NCBI RefSeq assembly: GCF_964246085.1
Contig: NZ_CAXTPD010000012.1
Reading direction: 5' to 3' (one strand)
Origin: Brotaphodocola sp003480315
Lineage (GTDB): Bacteria; Bacillota; Clostridia; Lachnospirales; Lachnospiraceae
DNA length: 64,000 bases
A program made the translations under genes and the position numbers. Every line of letters starts with the position of its first letter. The stretch's first letter is position 1. The notes beneath the pieces were generated by a model that worked only from the letters and a program-made list of their open reading frames with translations, did no database searches and was not told the origin of the DNA. Of this stretch, positions 44,336-52,324 are shown piece by piece.

Positions 44336-45502
44336 ATGCAGAATACGGATGCAGTGGCATGGACAAAGAAATTAGTTGGCATCGAGAGCACAAATCCGGG
44401 AACAGAAGAGTATGAGATTGCCGGATTTCTGGAGCAGGAGATCCGGGCAGTGCTCCCGGAGCGCGGCGAACTGAAAAAAGATTATACCAGGGAGGGACGT
44501 CCGGTCCTGCTGGCAGTCCTTCCGGGTGAGACAAAGGAAGAAATGGTGTTGATCTGTCATATGGATACCGTTCCGGTTGCCGGAGGCTGGACAAAGAATC
44601 CTCTGGGCGAGGACGGGGAGAACGGCCGATTTTTCGGCCGCGGTTCCTGCGACATGAAATCCGGTCTGGCCTGCGCACTGTGTGCGTTTCTGGAAGCTGC
44701 GGCACAGATGAAGGAAAACGGCAAGGCTCCGAAACGTACCTTAAAGTGGATCGGGACCTGTGATGAAGAGGGAGATATGACCGGCGCGGAACGAGTGATC
44801 GAGCTTGGCTGGGTCACAAAAGACAGCCTGGTGATGGATACGGAGCCGACCGACGGAGAAATCCAGACCGCCCACAAGGGACGTTACTGGTTTGAGGTGA
44901 CTATGCACGGAAAGGCAGCTCACGCCAGCCGCCCGGAGCAGGGCATGGATGCCATTGCCGGCATGGCTTATATGCTGGCATCTGCCCGCAATCGTGTGAA
45001 AGAGTTGAAGGAAGATGCGTTTCTGGGCAAGTCTACCATTGTTTTTGGTGAGATCCAGGGAGGCGTCCATCCGTATCAGGTTCCGGCAGAGTGCAAAGTA
45101 TCAGTGGATATGCGCGTGGTACCGCCATATCATATCGAAGATGTGAAGACACTGCTGGAAGCTGCAGCAGAAGACGCGGCAAAGGAAATTCCGGGTCTGA
45201 AAGCAGAAATCCGGATCACAGGAAACCGTCCGCCTATCGCACACCACGAGGATGCTGAGATGCTCTCCCGTATCAGGACAGCTGTTGAGCAGGAAACCGG
45301 AAAAGTACCGGTGGTTTCCGCATTTCCGGGCTACACGGATACGGCCGTGATTGCCGGAACTACCGGAAACTGTAACGGTCTTTCTTATGGACCGGGTACC
45401 CTGGCCATGGCCCACAAAGCGGATGAGTACGTGGATGAGGCAGATATCCGCCGATGTCAGAAGGTATATGAGACCCTGTTAAAAGAATGGCTGTGGATGT
45501 AA
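44336..45502 (+). CDS. M20-family amidohydrolase (ArgE/DapE type)
   Basis: A 388-residue metallohydrolase. The motifs are ICHMDTVP (H75, D77), RGSCDMKSG and the catalytic CDEEGDMTG, with a lid domain at about 180-290. ArgE/DapE enzymes remove acyl groups from amino acids. In this operon it may hydrolyse an N-carbamoyl or N-acyl amino acid made by the hydantoinase, which opens rings to such compounds; this is inference from position. It is clearly different from ygeY. The start follows aaaggaag. Confidence 0.85.
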   Translation: MQNTDAVAWTKKLVGIESTNPGTEEYEIAGFLEQEIRAVLPERGELKKDYTREGRPVLLAVLPGETKEEMVLICHMDTVPVAGGWTKNPLGEDGENGRFFGRGSCDMKSGLACALCAFLEAAAQMKENGKAPKRTLKWIGTCDEEGDMTGAERVIELGWVTKDSLVMDTEPTDGEIQTAHKGRYWFEVTMHGKAAHASRPEQGMDAIAGMAYMLASARNRVKELKEDAFLGKSTIVFGEIQGGVHPYQVPAECKVSVDMRVVPPYHIEDVKTLLEAAAEDAAKEIPGLKAEIRITGNRPPIAHHEDAEMLSRIRTAVEQETGKVPVVSAFPGYTDTAVIAGTTGNCNGLSYGPGTLAMAHKADEYVDEADIRRCQKVYETLLKEWLWM

Positions 45503-45581
45503 TTTACGGATTTAACAGTTGGACGGAACAGATCTGTCTGTGCTATGATAAGAAAGGCTAGATTTCAGGAAAGGAGAAATT

Positions 45582-46616
45582 ATGGCAGGAGGTTTATTTT
45601 GCAGCAGCGGCGGCTGCACGGCGAAGCTGGGCCCGGATATTCTGGAACGGGTCTTAAGCCGGATTGAGCGCGGTGCGGCCGACCCGAATCTGCTGGTGGG
45701 CTTTGACAGCAGTGACGATGCGGCAGTCTATCGTGTCAGTGATGAGGTGGCTGTGGTGCAGACGCTGGATTTCTTTCCGCCGATGCTGGAGGATCCCTAT
45801 GTGTTTGGCCAGATTGCGGCAACAAATGCGCTGAGTGATGTGTATGCCATGGGAGGTGAGGTCATCAGTGCATTGAATATTGTGTGTTTTCCGCAGGATG
45901 AAGATCTGAATGTTCTCGGTGAAATCATGCGGGGCGGTTCGGAAAAGGTGGTGGAGGCCGGAGCTGTACTTTGCGGCGGTCATTCCATCAACGATAAGGA
46001 TGTGAAGTACGGACTTTCCGTAAACGGTGTTGTGCATCCGGACCGGATCTACAAAAATAACGGCGGCCAGGCAGGAGATGTGCTGATCCTGACCAAGAAG
46101 CTCGGGGTCGGCATCATGAACACTGCAAACCGGGTGGGAGCGGCTTCCAAAGAGGCAATGGCAGAAGCCATCACATCCATGACTACGTTGAACAAGTATG
46201 CGGCGGCTATCTCAAAAAAGTATACGGTGCATGCCTGTACTGATGTGACCGGATTCAGCTTTCTGGGACATCTGCATGAAATGCTGGATAAGCGCCTCTG
46301 GGCGGTGGTGGATACCCTGAGTATGCCATATATCAAGGAAGCCTATACCCATGCGGAGAATTTTATGATCACGGCGGCCGGACAGCGCAACCGCAACCAC
46401 GTTGGAACATTTGTTGATTTTAAGGGTATTCCGTTCCCGCTTGAGGAGATTTTATTTGATCCGCAGACCTCGGGAGGGCTGCTTTTTGCAGTGCCCCAGG
46501 AGGAAGGCAAAGCGTTCCGGCAGGAATTAAAAGAGGCCGGACTTCCGGCCCAGATCGTGGGACGGCTCATAAAACAAGGGGATGCCGGATTTCAGAAGGA
46601 AATCACTGTGCTGTAA
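45582..46616 (+). CDS. selD: Selenide, water dikinase
   Basis: A 344-residue enzyme that makes selenophosphate from selenide and ATP. The flexible N-terminal loop reads SSGGCTAKLGP, with catalytic C12 and K15 matching C17 and K20 of E. coli. The second cysteine of the E. coli GCGCK motif is alanine here, as in many Firmicutes. Metal aspartates follow in DSSDDAAV and NALSDVYAMGG. The active residue is cysteine (TGC), not selenocysteine. With yedF and DUF3343 next to it, it most likely serves the hydroxylase's selenium cofactor. Start after aaaggag. Confidence 0.96.
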   Translation: MAGGLFCSSGGCTAKLGPDILERVLSRIERGAADPNLLVGFDSSDDAAVYRVSDEVAVVQTLDFFPPMLEDPYVFGQIAATNALSDVYAMGGEVISALNIVCFPQDEDLNVLGEIMRGGSEKVVEAGAVLCGGHSINDKDVKYGLSVNGVVHPDRIYKNNGGQAGDVLILTKKLGVGIMNTANRVGAASKEAMAEAITSMTTLNKYAAAISKKYTVHACTDVTGFSFLGHLHEMLDKRLWAVVDTLSMPYIKEAYTHAENFMITAAGQRNRNHVGTFVDFKGIPFPLEEILFDPQTSGGLLFAVPQEEGKAFRQELKEAGLPAQIVGRLIKQGDAGFQKEITVL

Positions 46617-46651
46617 AAATGTAAATGGATCAGGAAAGAGAGGAAACTGGT

Positions 46652-47260
46652 ATGATAACAGTAGATGCAAGGGGCGAAATCTGCCCGATTCCGTTAATCA
46701 AGGCAAAAGAGGCAATCAAGAACTTAAACGGAGCCGGAACTGTAGAGGTTTTCGTTGATAACGAGATCGCAGTCCAGAACCTGAAGAAGATGGCGGTTCA
46801 GATGGGCTACGGCGTGGAGGCCTCCAAAGAGGAAGAAAAGACCTGGAAGGTGGTTCTTCATGTGAGCGGACAGGAAAAATCAGCAGAGGAGATCCCTGCA
46901 GACCAGTGCCTGGTTCCGGCAAAGAAAAAAACGGTGGTTGCTGTTACAGCAGATCATATGGGAGATGGCAACGAGGAGCTTGGCAAGGTTCTGATCAAAG
47001 GCTTCTTATTTGCCCAGACCCAGCTGGAAACTCTGCCGGATACCATTTTATTCTACAATGGCGGCGCAAAGCTGACCTGTGAGGGTTCTGACTCCATCGA
47101 GGATTTAAAGAAGCTGGAAGAGGCCGGTGTGCAGATCCTGACCTGCGGTACCTGCTTAAATTACTACGGACTGACTGAGAAATTAAAAGTCGGCGGTGTT
47201 ACCAATATGTATGTGATCGCACAGACCATGGCTGAAGCAGACCTGGTTGTGCGGCCATGA
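46652..47260 (+). CDS. yedF: Selenium metabolism protein YedF
   Basis: A 202-residue protein with an N-terminal TusA-like domain (C11 in GEICPIPLIKAK) and a C-terminal DsrE-like domain with LTCGTCLNYY (about 170-180). This TIGR03527-type fusion is tied to selenium use, probably as a carrier of sulfur or selenium. Start 46652 is chosen because the TusA core begins there and gagagga precedes it; an ATG at 46625 is nine codons upstream. Its stop overlaps the next start by four bases. Confidence 0.9.
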   Translation: MITVDARGEICPIPLIKAKEAIKNLNGAGTVEVFVDNEIAVQNLKKMAVQMGYGVEASKEEEKTWKVVLHVSGQEKSAEEIPADQCLVPAKKKTVVAVTADHMGDGNEELGKVLIKGFLFAQTQLETLPDTILFYNGGAKLTCEGSDSIEDLKKLEEAGVQILTCGTCLNYYGLTEKLKVGGVTNMYVIAQTMAEADLVVRP

Positions 47261-48402
47261 TTTATCTGGACAATGCGGCCACCTCTCTGCATAAGCCTAA
47301 GACAGTTGCCGATGCCGTTTATCAGACTCTGGTTTCCGGGAGCGTAGGCAACGCGGCACGGGGAAGCAATGAGGCGTCCCTGCAGGCATTGCGTCTGGCT
47401 GTAGAGACCAGGAGCCGCCTGGGAGAACTGTTTGGCTATCCGCATCCGAACCAGGTGGCATTTTCCATGAATGCCACCGACAGCCTGAATATGGCAATTG
47501 AGGGACTGCTTGAGCCGGGGGACCATGTGATCACTACCCAGATGGAGCATAATTCCGTGCTGCGTCCTTTGTATCGGAAGGAAAAAGAAGGGGTAGACCT
47601 GACCATCATCCCCTGTGATGAAAAGGGGAGAATGTGTCTGGATGTTCTGGCAGCCAGTATCCGGCCGGATACCAAAGCGCTGGTCTGTACCCATGCGTCA
47701 AATCTGACCGGCAATGTCAATGATCTGGAAAAACTGGGGGCTTTGTGCCGGGAAAACGGCACGTTGTTTCTGGTAGATGCGGCGCAGTCAGCAGGTCTTC
47801 TGCCAATTGATATGGAACAGATGCACATCGATGTGCTGTGTTTTTCCGGGCATAAAAGCCTTCTGGGACCGCAGGGCATGGGCGGCATCTGCGTGCGTGA
47901 AGGTGTGAAGATAAAGCCATTTCGTGTTGGAGGAACCGGAATCCGTACCTTTGATCGAGAACAGCCTGATGAGATGCCAACCCTGTTAGAGGCCGGAACC
48001 TTAAATATGCCCGGAATCGCAGGACTACGGGCCGGGGTGGAATACATTCTGGACAAAGGAACCGATGCGATCTGGCGGCAGGCAGACGCATATGCGAGCG
48101 CATTTTATGAAGGCGTAAAGAATTTACCGGGAGTCCGATTATATGGTGACTTTGACGCGGCGGTCCGGACACCTGTGGTGACACTGAATCTGAAGGATTA
48201 TGACTCCGCTGCCGTCGGTGACGAGCTGATGCAGCGGTTTGATATTGCGGTCCGCTCAGGAGGCCACTGCGCGCCGCTGATGCATCATGCACTTGGAACA
48301 GGAACGCAGGGAGCTGTGCGCTTCAGCTTTTCTCATTTTAATACCATGGAAGAAGTGCAGGAGGCTGTAAAAGCTATGCGGATCCTGGCCTGGGAGGGAT
48401 AA
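47257..48402 (+). CDS. Cysteine desulfurase-like aminotransferase V (EF2568 type)
   Basis: A 381-residue PLP enzyme of the SufS/CsdB type. The PLP lysine is K200 in CFSGHKSLLG and the catalytic cysteine is C338 in RSGGHCAP. It matches the TIGR01977 subgroup that travels with selenium-dependent molybdenum hydroxylases. The likely job is to release selenium or sulfur from (seleno)cysteine for the hydroxylase cofactor. An ATGA overlap with yedF shows translational coupling. Confidence 0.9.
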   Translation: MIYLDNAATSLHKPKTVADAVYQTLVSGSVGNAARGSNEASLQALRLAVETRSRLGELFGYPHPNQVAFSMNATDSLNMAIEGLLEPGDHVITTQMEHNSVLRPLYRKEKEGVDLTIIPCDEKGRMCLDVLAASIRPDTKALVCTHASNLTGNVNDLEKLGALCRENGTLFLVDAAQSAGLLPIDMEQMHIDVLCFSGHKSLLGPQGMGGICVREGVKIKPFRVGGTGIRTFDREQPDEMPTLLEAGTLNMPGIAGLRAGVEYILDKGTDAIWRQADAYASAFYEGVKNLPGVRLYGDFDAAVRTPVVTLNLKDYDSAAVGDELMQRFDIAVRSGGHCAPLMHHALGTGTQGAVRFSFSHFNTMEEVQEAVKAMRILAWEG

Positions 48403-48403
48403 G

Positions 48404-48640
48404 ATGCTGAAAAAAGAACTTCGCCTGATCATTACATTCCGGGATACGGTCATGGCCATCCGTATGGAGAAGGCCATGAAGGAAGCCGGGCTTCCGGGCC
48501 GGATCATCCCACTTCCCGGTGCCATCTCCGCGGGCTGCGGACTATGCTTTATGGCACCGATAGAGACGAGAAAAGTGCTGGAACAGGAAATGAAAAGGCA
48601 GGATATAATATGGGAACTGATCACAGAGATCATGCTGTAA
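48404..48640 (+). CDS. DUF3343 putative selenium/sulfur carrier
   Basis: A 78-residue protein with the DUF3343 hallmark ISAGCGLCF (C45, C48). The pair is suited to bind or relay selenium or sulfur. It begins one base after the desulfurase stop, so it belongs to the selD-yedF-desulfurase set. Its 3' end overlaps the next gene's start by 31 bases. Confidence 0.88.
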   Translation: MLKKELRLIITFRDTVMAIRMEKAMKEAGLPGRIIPLPGAISAGCGLCFMAPIETRKVLEQEMKRQDIIWELITEIML

Positions 48641-49815
48641 AAATTGCCGCGGTGCTGCTTGCGGCGCTGCTCTCAGGCGGCTGCAGTCATGCTTCGTATG
48701 AGAAGATCACAGCTGCGGAGACAGTCGCGGAAACTGCGTCAGATATTGTGCTGGAGATGGAATCTGAAACAGAATTCAAAACAGGATCTGAAACAGAACC
48801 TGAAACAGAACTTGAAACAGACCGGTTAGAAGAAAAACCTGAAGCTTCTGATCCTGTGGAGCCGGCAGACGGTTCCATGACCATCCTGTTTTCCGGCGAT
48901 GTACTTCTGTCTGACCATGTTTTAAACGCGTACAGCCGGGCGGGCGGAATCTCAGGAGTGCTGGATCAGGGGTATTTGAGCGCGATCCAGTCTGCTGATT
49001 ATTTTGCAGTCAACGAGGAATTTCCGTTCAGCAGCCGCGGCACCCAGGCACCGGACAAGCAATATACGTTCCGGCTGGCACCGGAAAAAGTTTCCCTGTT
49101 CAAAGAGATGGGGATTGATGCGGTGACGCTGGCGAACAACCATGCGCTGGATTATGGAACGGATGCACTGCTGGATACCTGTGAAATCCTGGACCAGGCA
49201 GATATTTTGCATACCGGAGCCGGAAAAGATCTGGATACGGCGAAACAGCCGGTCCTGTTTGAGAAAAACGGACAGCGGGTGGCGCTGATCGGGGCAACCC
49301 GTGTGATCCCGAAGGCAGACTGGGCGGCCACAAAGGGCCATCCCGGAATGCTTTCTTCTTATGAGGTTTCGGTGGAGCCGCTGCTTGCACAGATTGCGGA
49401 GTGCCATGCCTCAGGAGATAAGGTTGTGGTTCTGATCCACTGGGGGATTGAGCGCGATGAGATGCCCCAGGAGTATCAGAGGGCGCTTGCCAGACGCTAT
49501 ATCGATGCAGGAGCAGATCTGGTCATCGGAAGCCATCCGCATGTGCTGCAGGGCATCGAGTATTATAAAGGGAAGCCGATCTTTTACAGCCTGGGCAATT
49601 TTGTCTTTGGAAGCTCGATTCCGAAGACCATGCTGGTACAGGCTGCATTTACCGGAGACAGTCTGTCATTACAGCTGATTCCGGGAACTTCATCCGGCGG
49701 TTATACCCGCATGCTGACTGATGCAGAATCAAAAACACAGTTTTATCAGTATTTGGAGGGGATTTCTTTTGGAGTCTCTGTGGGAGAAGACGGTATCGTC
49801 AGTCCACAGCCCTGA
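48610..49815 (+). CDS. CapA-family lipoprotein
   Basis: A 401-residue exported CapA/PGA_cap protein. The signal has a lipobox ending SGGC with C25 lipidated, then a Glu/Thr-rich linker (about 40-85) encoded by an imperfect 12-base repeat. The metallophosphatase-like domain shows SGDVLLSD, NEEFPF, LANNHALDYG, LIHWGIE and GSHPHVLQG. It is far from the two soluble copies at 14916 and 17434 in sequence and location. It probably acts on a surface polymer. Start 48610 lies inside the DUF3343 gene; other starts would lose the signal. Its 3' end overlaps the converging radical SAM gene by 70 bases. Confidence 0.85.
   Translation: MGTDHRDHAVKIAAVLLAALLSGGCSHASYEKITAAETVAETASDIVLEMESETEFKTGSETEPETELETDRLEEKPEASDPVEPADGSMTILFSGDVLLSDHVLNAYSRAGGISGVLDQGYLSAIQSADYFAVNEEFPFSSRGTQAPDKQYTFRLAPEKVSLFKEMGIDAVTLANNHALDYGTDALLDTCEILDQADILHTGAGKDLDTAKQPVLFEKNGQRVALIGATRVIPKADWAATKGHPGMLSSYEVSVEPLLAQIAECHASGDKVVVLIHWGIERDEMPQEYQRALARRYIDAGADLVIGSHPHVLQGIEYYKGKPIFYSLGNFVFGSSIPKTMLVQAAFTGDSLSLQLIPGTSSGGYTRMLTDAESKTQFYQYLEGISFGVSVGEDGIVSPQP
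48762..48820 (+). repeat. Imperfect 12-base repeat in the lipoprotein linker
   Basis: Units based on TCTGAAACAGAA occur at about 48763, 48787, 48799 and 48811, the last three in direct tandem. They encode Glu-Thr-rich linker residues, and the multiple-of-three unit keeps frame if it expands. Confidence 0.7.
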
Positions 49816-50765
49816 GTCACACCCCGTTCTTTGAAGCGCCTGGTGAGCGAGTTGAGCACCAGGCGCTTATTTGCGCTCCAGAGCGGCGCGATCAGCAGAG
49901 CTTTCGGCCCGTCTCCGGTGATGCGGTGAATGACCAGCTCCGGCGGAAGCAGGGACACACAGTCGATGACCAGATCCAGATATTCCTCCATGGTCATGAC
50001 AGGAAAAGGATGCTGTTCATAAACCGTTGCCAGATCCGTGCCTTTTAAGACATGGAGCAGCTGCAGCTTGATGCCCTGGATATCCTGCCTTGCCAGATAG
50101 CGCACGGTCTCTAACATCTTCTCACGGTCTTCGCCGGGGAGTCCCAGGATCACGTGGACAATGGTGTCCAGCCTTCGCGCACGAAGCCGGGATAATGCGT
50201 CGGTGAAGGTGGAGAGCGGATAGCCGCGGCGGATAAAGACGGCGGTATCCTCATGGATGGTCTGCAGTCCCAGCTCAAGCCAGACCGGCTTTTCCCGGTT
50301 TACGCGGGCACACAGATCCAGCACCTCGTCCGGCAGACAGTCCGGCCTTGTGCCGATGGACAGTGCTACAATTTTGGGGTGACGGATGGCGGCGGTAAAC
50401 AGTGCTTCCAGGTAAGAGAGCGGTGCGTAGGTGTTGGTATAGGACTGGAAGTAGGCAATGTAGGCATCCGGTGCGGAACCCATTTTGCGTTTGACACGGG
50501 AGATAGCTTCTTCAATCTGCTCATGGACCGCGGTGGCAATCAGGGATGCCTCGTTTTGAGCAGAACAGTCGGCTTTTAGATTCAGTGATACCGCAAAATC
50601 TCCGGAACCGCCCTCACTGCAGAAGATACAGCCGCGTGTTCCAAGTGTTCCGTCACGATTTGGACAGGTCATGTGCCCATCCAGGGCAATCTTGTAGACC
50701 TTCTGTCCGAAGCGGGATTTCATCTCAAAGTCCAGGGTGTGATAGGGGCTGCCGTTCCAGTTCAT
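49746..50765 (-). CDS. TIGR01212-family radical SAM protein (YhcC-like)
   Basis: A 339-residue radical SAM enzyme. The cluster cysteines are C34, C46 and C49 in the TCPNRDG...GCIFC form, the spacing specific to the YhcC/TIGR01212 group. The substrate is unknown. The start at 50765 follows aaaggac; an upstream in-frame ATG at 50849 adds 28 residues without homology to the family. It converges on the CapA lipoprotein gene and overlaps it; it is divergent from galK. Confidence 0.9.
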   Translation of the reverse strand: MNWNGSPYHTLDFEMKSRFGQKVYKIALDGHMTCPNRDGTLGTRGCIFCSEGGSGDFAVSLNLKADCSAQNEASLIATAVHEQIEEAISRVKRKMGSAPDAYIAYFQSYTNTYAPLSYLEALFTAAIRHPKIVALSIGTRPDCLPDEVLDLCARVNREKPVWLELGLQTIHEDTAVFIRRGYPLSTFTDALSRLRARRLDTIVHVILGLPGEDREKMLETVRYLARQDIQGIKLQLLHVLKGTDLATVYEQHPFPVMTMEEYLDLVIDCVSLLPPELVIHRITGDGPKALLIAPLWSANKRLVLNSLTRRFKERGVTQGCGLTIPSSPTETPKEIPSKY

Positions 50766-50923
50766 GAGTGTGAGTCCTTTCGTATCCGGATATTTCCGGT
50801 TTCTTTTCCATACAGTATACCATGCAACCGTAAAAAAACACAGACACACGAAAGAATATTGTATTGTCCGAAAAACATGCGGTGTGATATACTGAAAATA
50901 TGGATATAATGGAGGAGGTTATC

Positions 50924-52213
50924 ATGAACACAGCAAAAACTTTGGAATTGCTGCAATCAGAGGCAGCATATGTCCGCATGTGTGAGTTATACGGAGCAGA
51001 AAAAGCGGAGGAGAATATCCGCCGTTATGGGGAACTGGTGAAGAAATTCCGGGAAAACTTTGGAGAGAACGATATTCTTATGTTCAGTTCACCGGGAAGA
51101 ACGGAGATCAGCGGAAACCATACCGATCATAATCATGGCAAGGTACTGGCAGGAAGCATTAACCTGGATTGTGTGGGAATTGCCGCCAGGAATGAATCCA
51201 GCAGGGTAAATATCATCAGTGAGACCTTCCAGCAGAAATTTACCATTGATTTAAACGATCTTCAGCCGAGTGACAAGAAGGCCGGAACCGTAGATCTGGT
51301 GAAGGGACTGCTGAAGGGATTTCAGGAATCCGGCTATGAGGTTGGCGGTTTCGATGCTTATATCACCAGCAATGTCATCAGCTCTGCCGGTGTAAGTTCT
51401 TCTGCATCCTTTGAGATGCTGCTGTGTTCCATGTTAAACCGGTTCTTCAATGACGGACGCATGGATACCGTTGCTTATGCCCATATCGGAAAATATGCAG
51501 AGAATATGTACTGGGACAAGGCTTCCGGCCTTCTGGATCAGATGGCCTGCGCGGTAGGCGGACTTATTACCATTGATTTCCTGGAACCGGCTGCTCCAAA
51601 GGTAGAGAAGATTGACTTTGACTTTGCTTCCCGGAATCACAGCCTCATCATCGTGCAGACCGGAAAAGGTCATGCAGACTTAAGTGCAGATTATTCTTCT
51701 GTTCCGAATGAGATGAAGAAGGTAGCACAGTTTTTCGGCAAGGAGGTCTGCGCTGAGGTAACGGAGCAACAGGTCATCGACAATATCCAGGAGGTACGTG
51801 CCTTTGCGGGAGACCGTTCCGTGATGCGTGCCCTGCATTTCTTTGAGGAGAACAAGCGGGTCGAGGCAGAGGTTGCAGCTTTAAAAGAGGGACGATTCGA
51901 GGATTTTCTGGCTAATATCACGGCATCCGGAAATTCTTCGTGGAAATGGCTGCAGAACTGTTATACCACAGCCAGCGTGCAGGAACAGGGAATTTCCATT
52001 GCCCTGGCACTTACAGAGCTGTTCATTGCGGAAAAACAGCGCGGTGCATGCCGTATTCACGGAGGAGGATTTGCTGGCGTGATCATGGCCATGTTGCCAA
52101 ATGACATTGTGGACGAGTATATTGACTATATCGAGCATGCCATGGGAGCAGGAAGTGCATACCGGATGAGTATCCGTCCGTATGGCGCAGTGTGCGTGAA
52201 TGACATTATCTAA
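50924..52213 (+). CDS. galK: Galactokinase
   Basis: A 429-residue GHMP kinase that phosphorylates galactose at C1. The galactokinase signature GRTEISGNHTDHNHG (about 58-72), the ATP loop SSAGVSSSAS and the C-terminal GACRIHGGGFAG are present. It is longer than E. coli GalK by an N-terminal helical extension typical of clostridial forms. No galT or galE is nearby, and it has its own terminator. The start at 50924 follows ggaggagg; an ATG at 50900 is also in frame. Confidence 0.92.
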   Translation: MNTAKTLELLQSEAAYVRMCELYGAEKAEENIRRYGELVKKFRENFGENDILMFSSPGRTEISGNHTDHNHGKVLAGSINLDCVGIAARNESSRVNIISETFQQKFTIDLNDLQPSDKKAGTVDLVKGLLKGFQESGYEVGGFDAYITSNVISSAGVSSSASFEMLLCSMLNRFFNDGRMDTVAYAHIGKYAENMYWDKASGLLDQMACAVGGLITIDFLEPAAPKVEKIDFDFASRNHSLIIVQTGKGHADLSADYSSVPNEMKKVAQFFGKEVCAEVTEQQVIDNIQEVRAFAGDRSVMRALHFFEENKRVEAEVAALKEGRFEDFLANITASGNSSWKWLQNCYTTASVQEQGISIALALTELFIAEKQRGACRIHGGGFAGVIMAMLPNDIVDEYIDYIEHAMGAGSAYRMSIRPYGAVCVNDII

Positions 52214-52247
52214 AACTTTCTTTTTTCGTCAATCTGTGATATGATGG

Positions 52248-52277
52248 CGGGCGGTAGTGATACCGCCCGTTTTTTAT
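52248..52277 (+). terminator. Terminator of galK
   Basis: A perfect 9-bp GC-rich stem with a GTGA loop (52248-52269) followed by T6 and further Ts. Confidence 0.92.
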
Positions 52278-52324
52278 TATATTGAGGTATCACTCCGGAC
52301 AGAAAAGAGGTTTAAGACAGAATT

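Noticed and set aside
45519..45549. Promoter before selD (TTGGAC and TATGAT)
   Set aside because: The spacer is 19 bases and the -35 match is weak; selD can be read from the upstream operon. Not supported enough to list.
45582..46616. SelD as a selenoprotein
   Set aside because: The active-site codon is TGC (Cys). No in-frame TGA was seen at that position, so there is no evidence of selenocysteine here.
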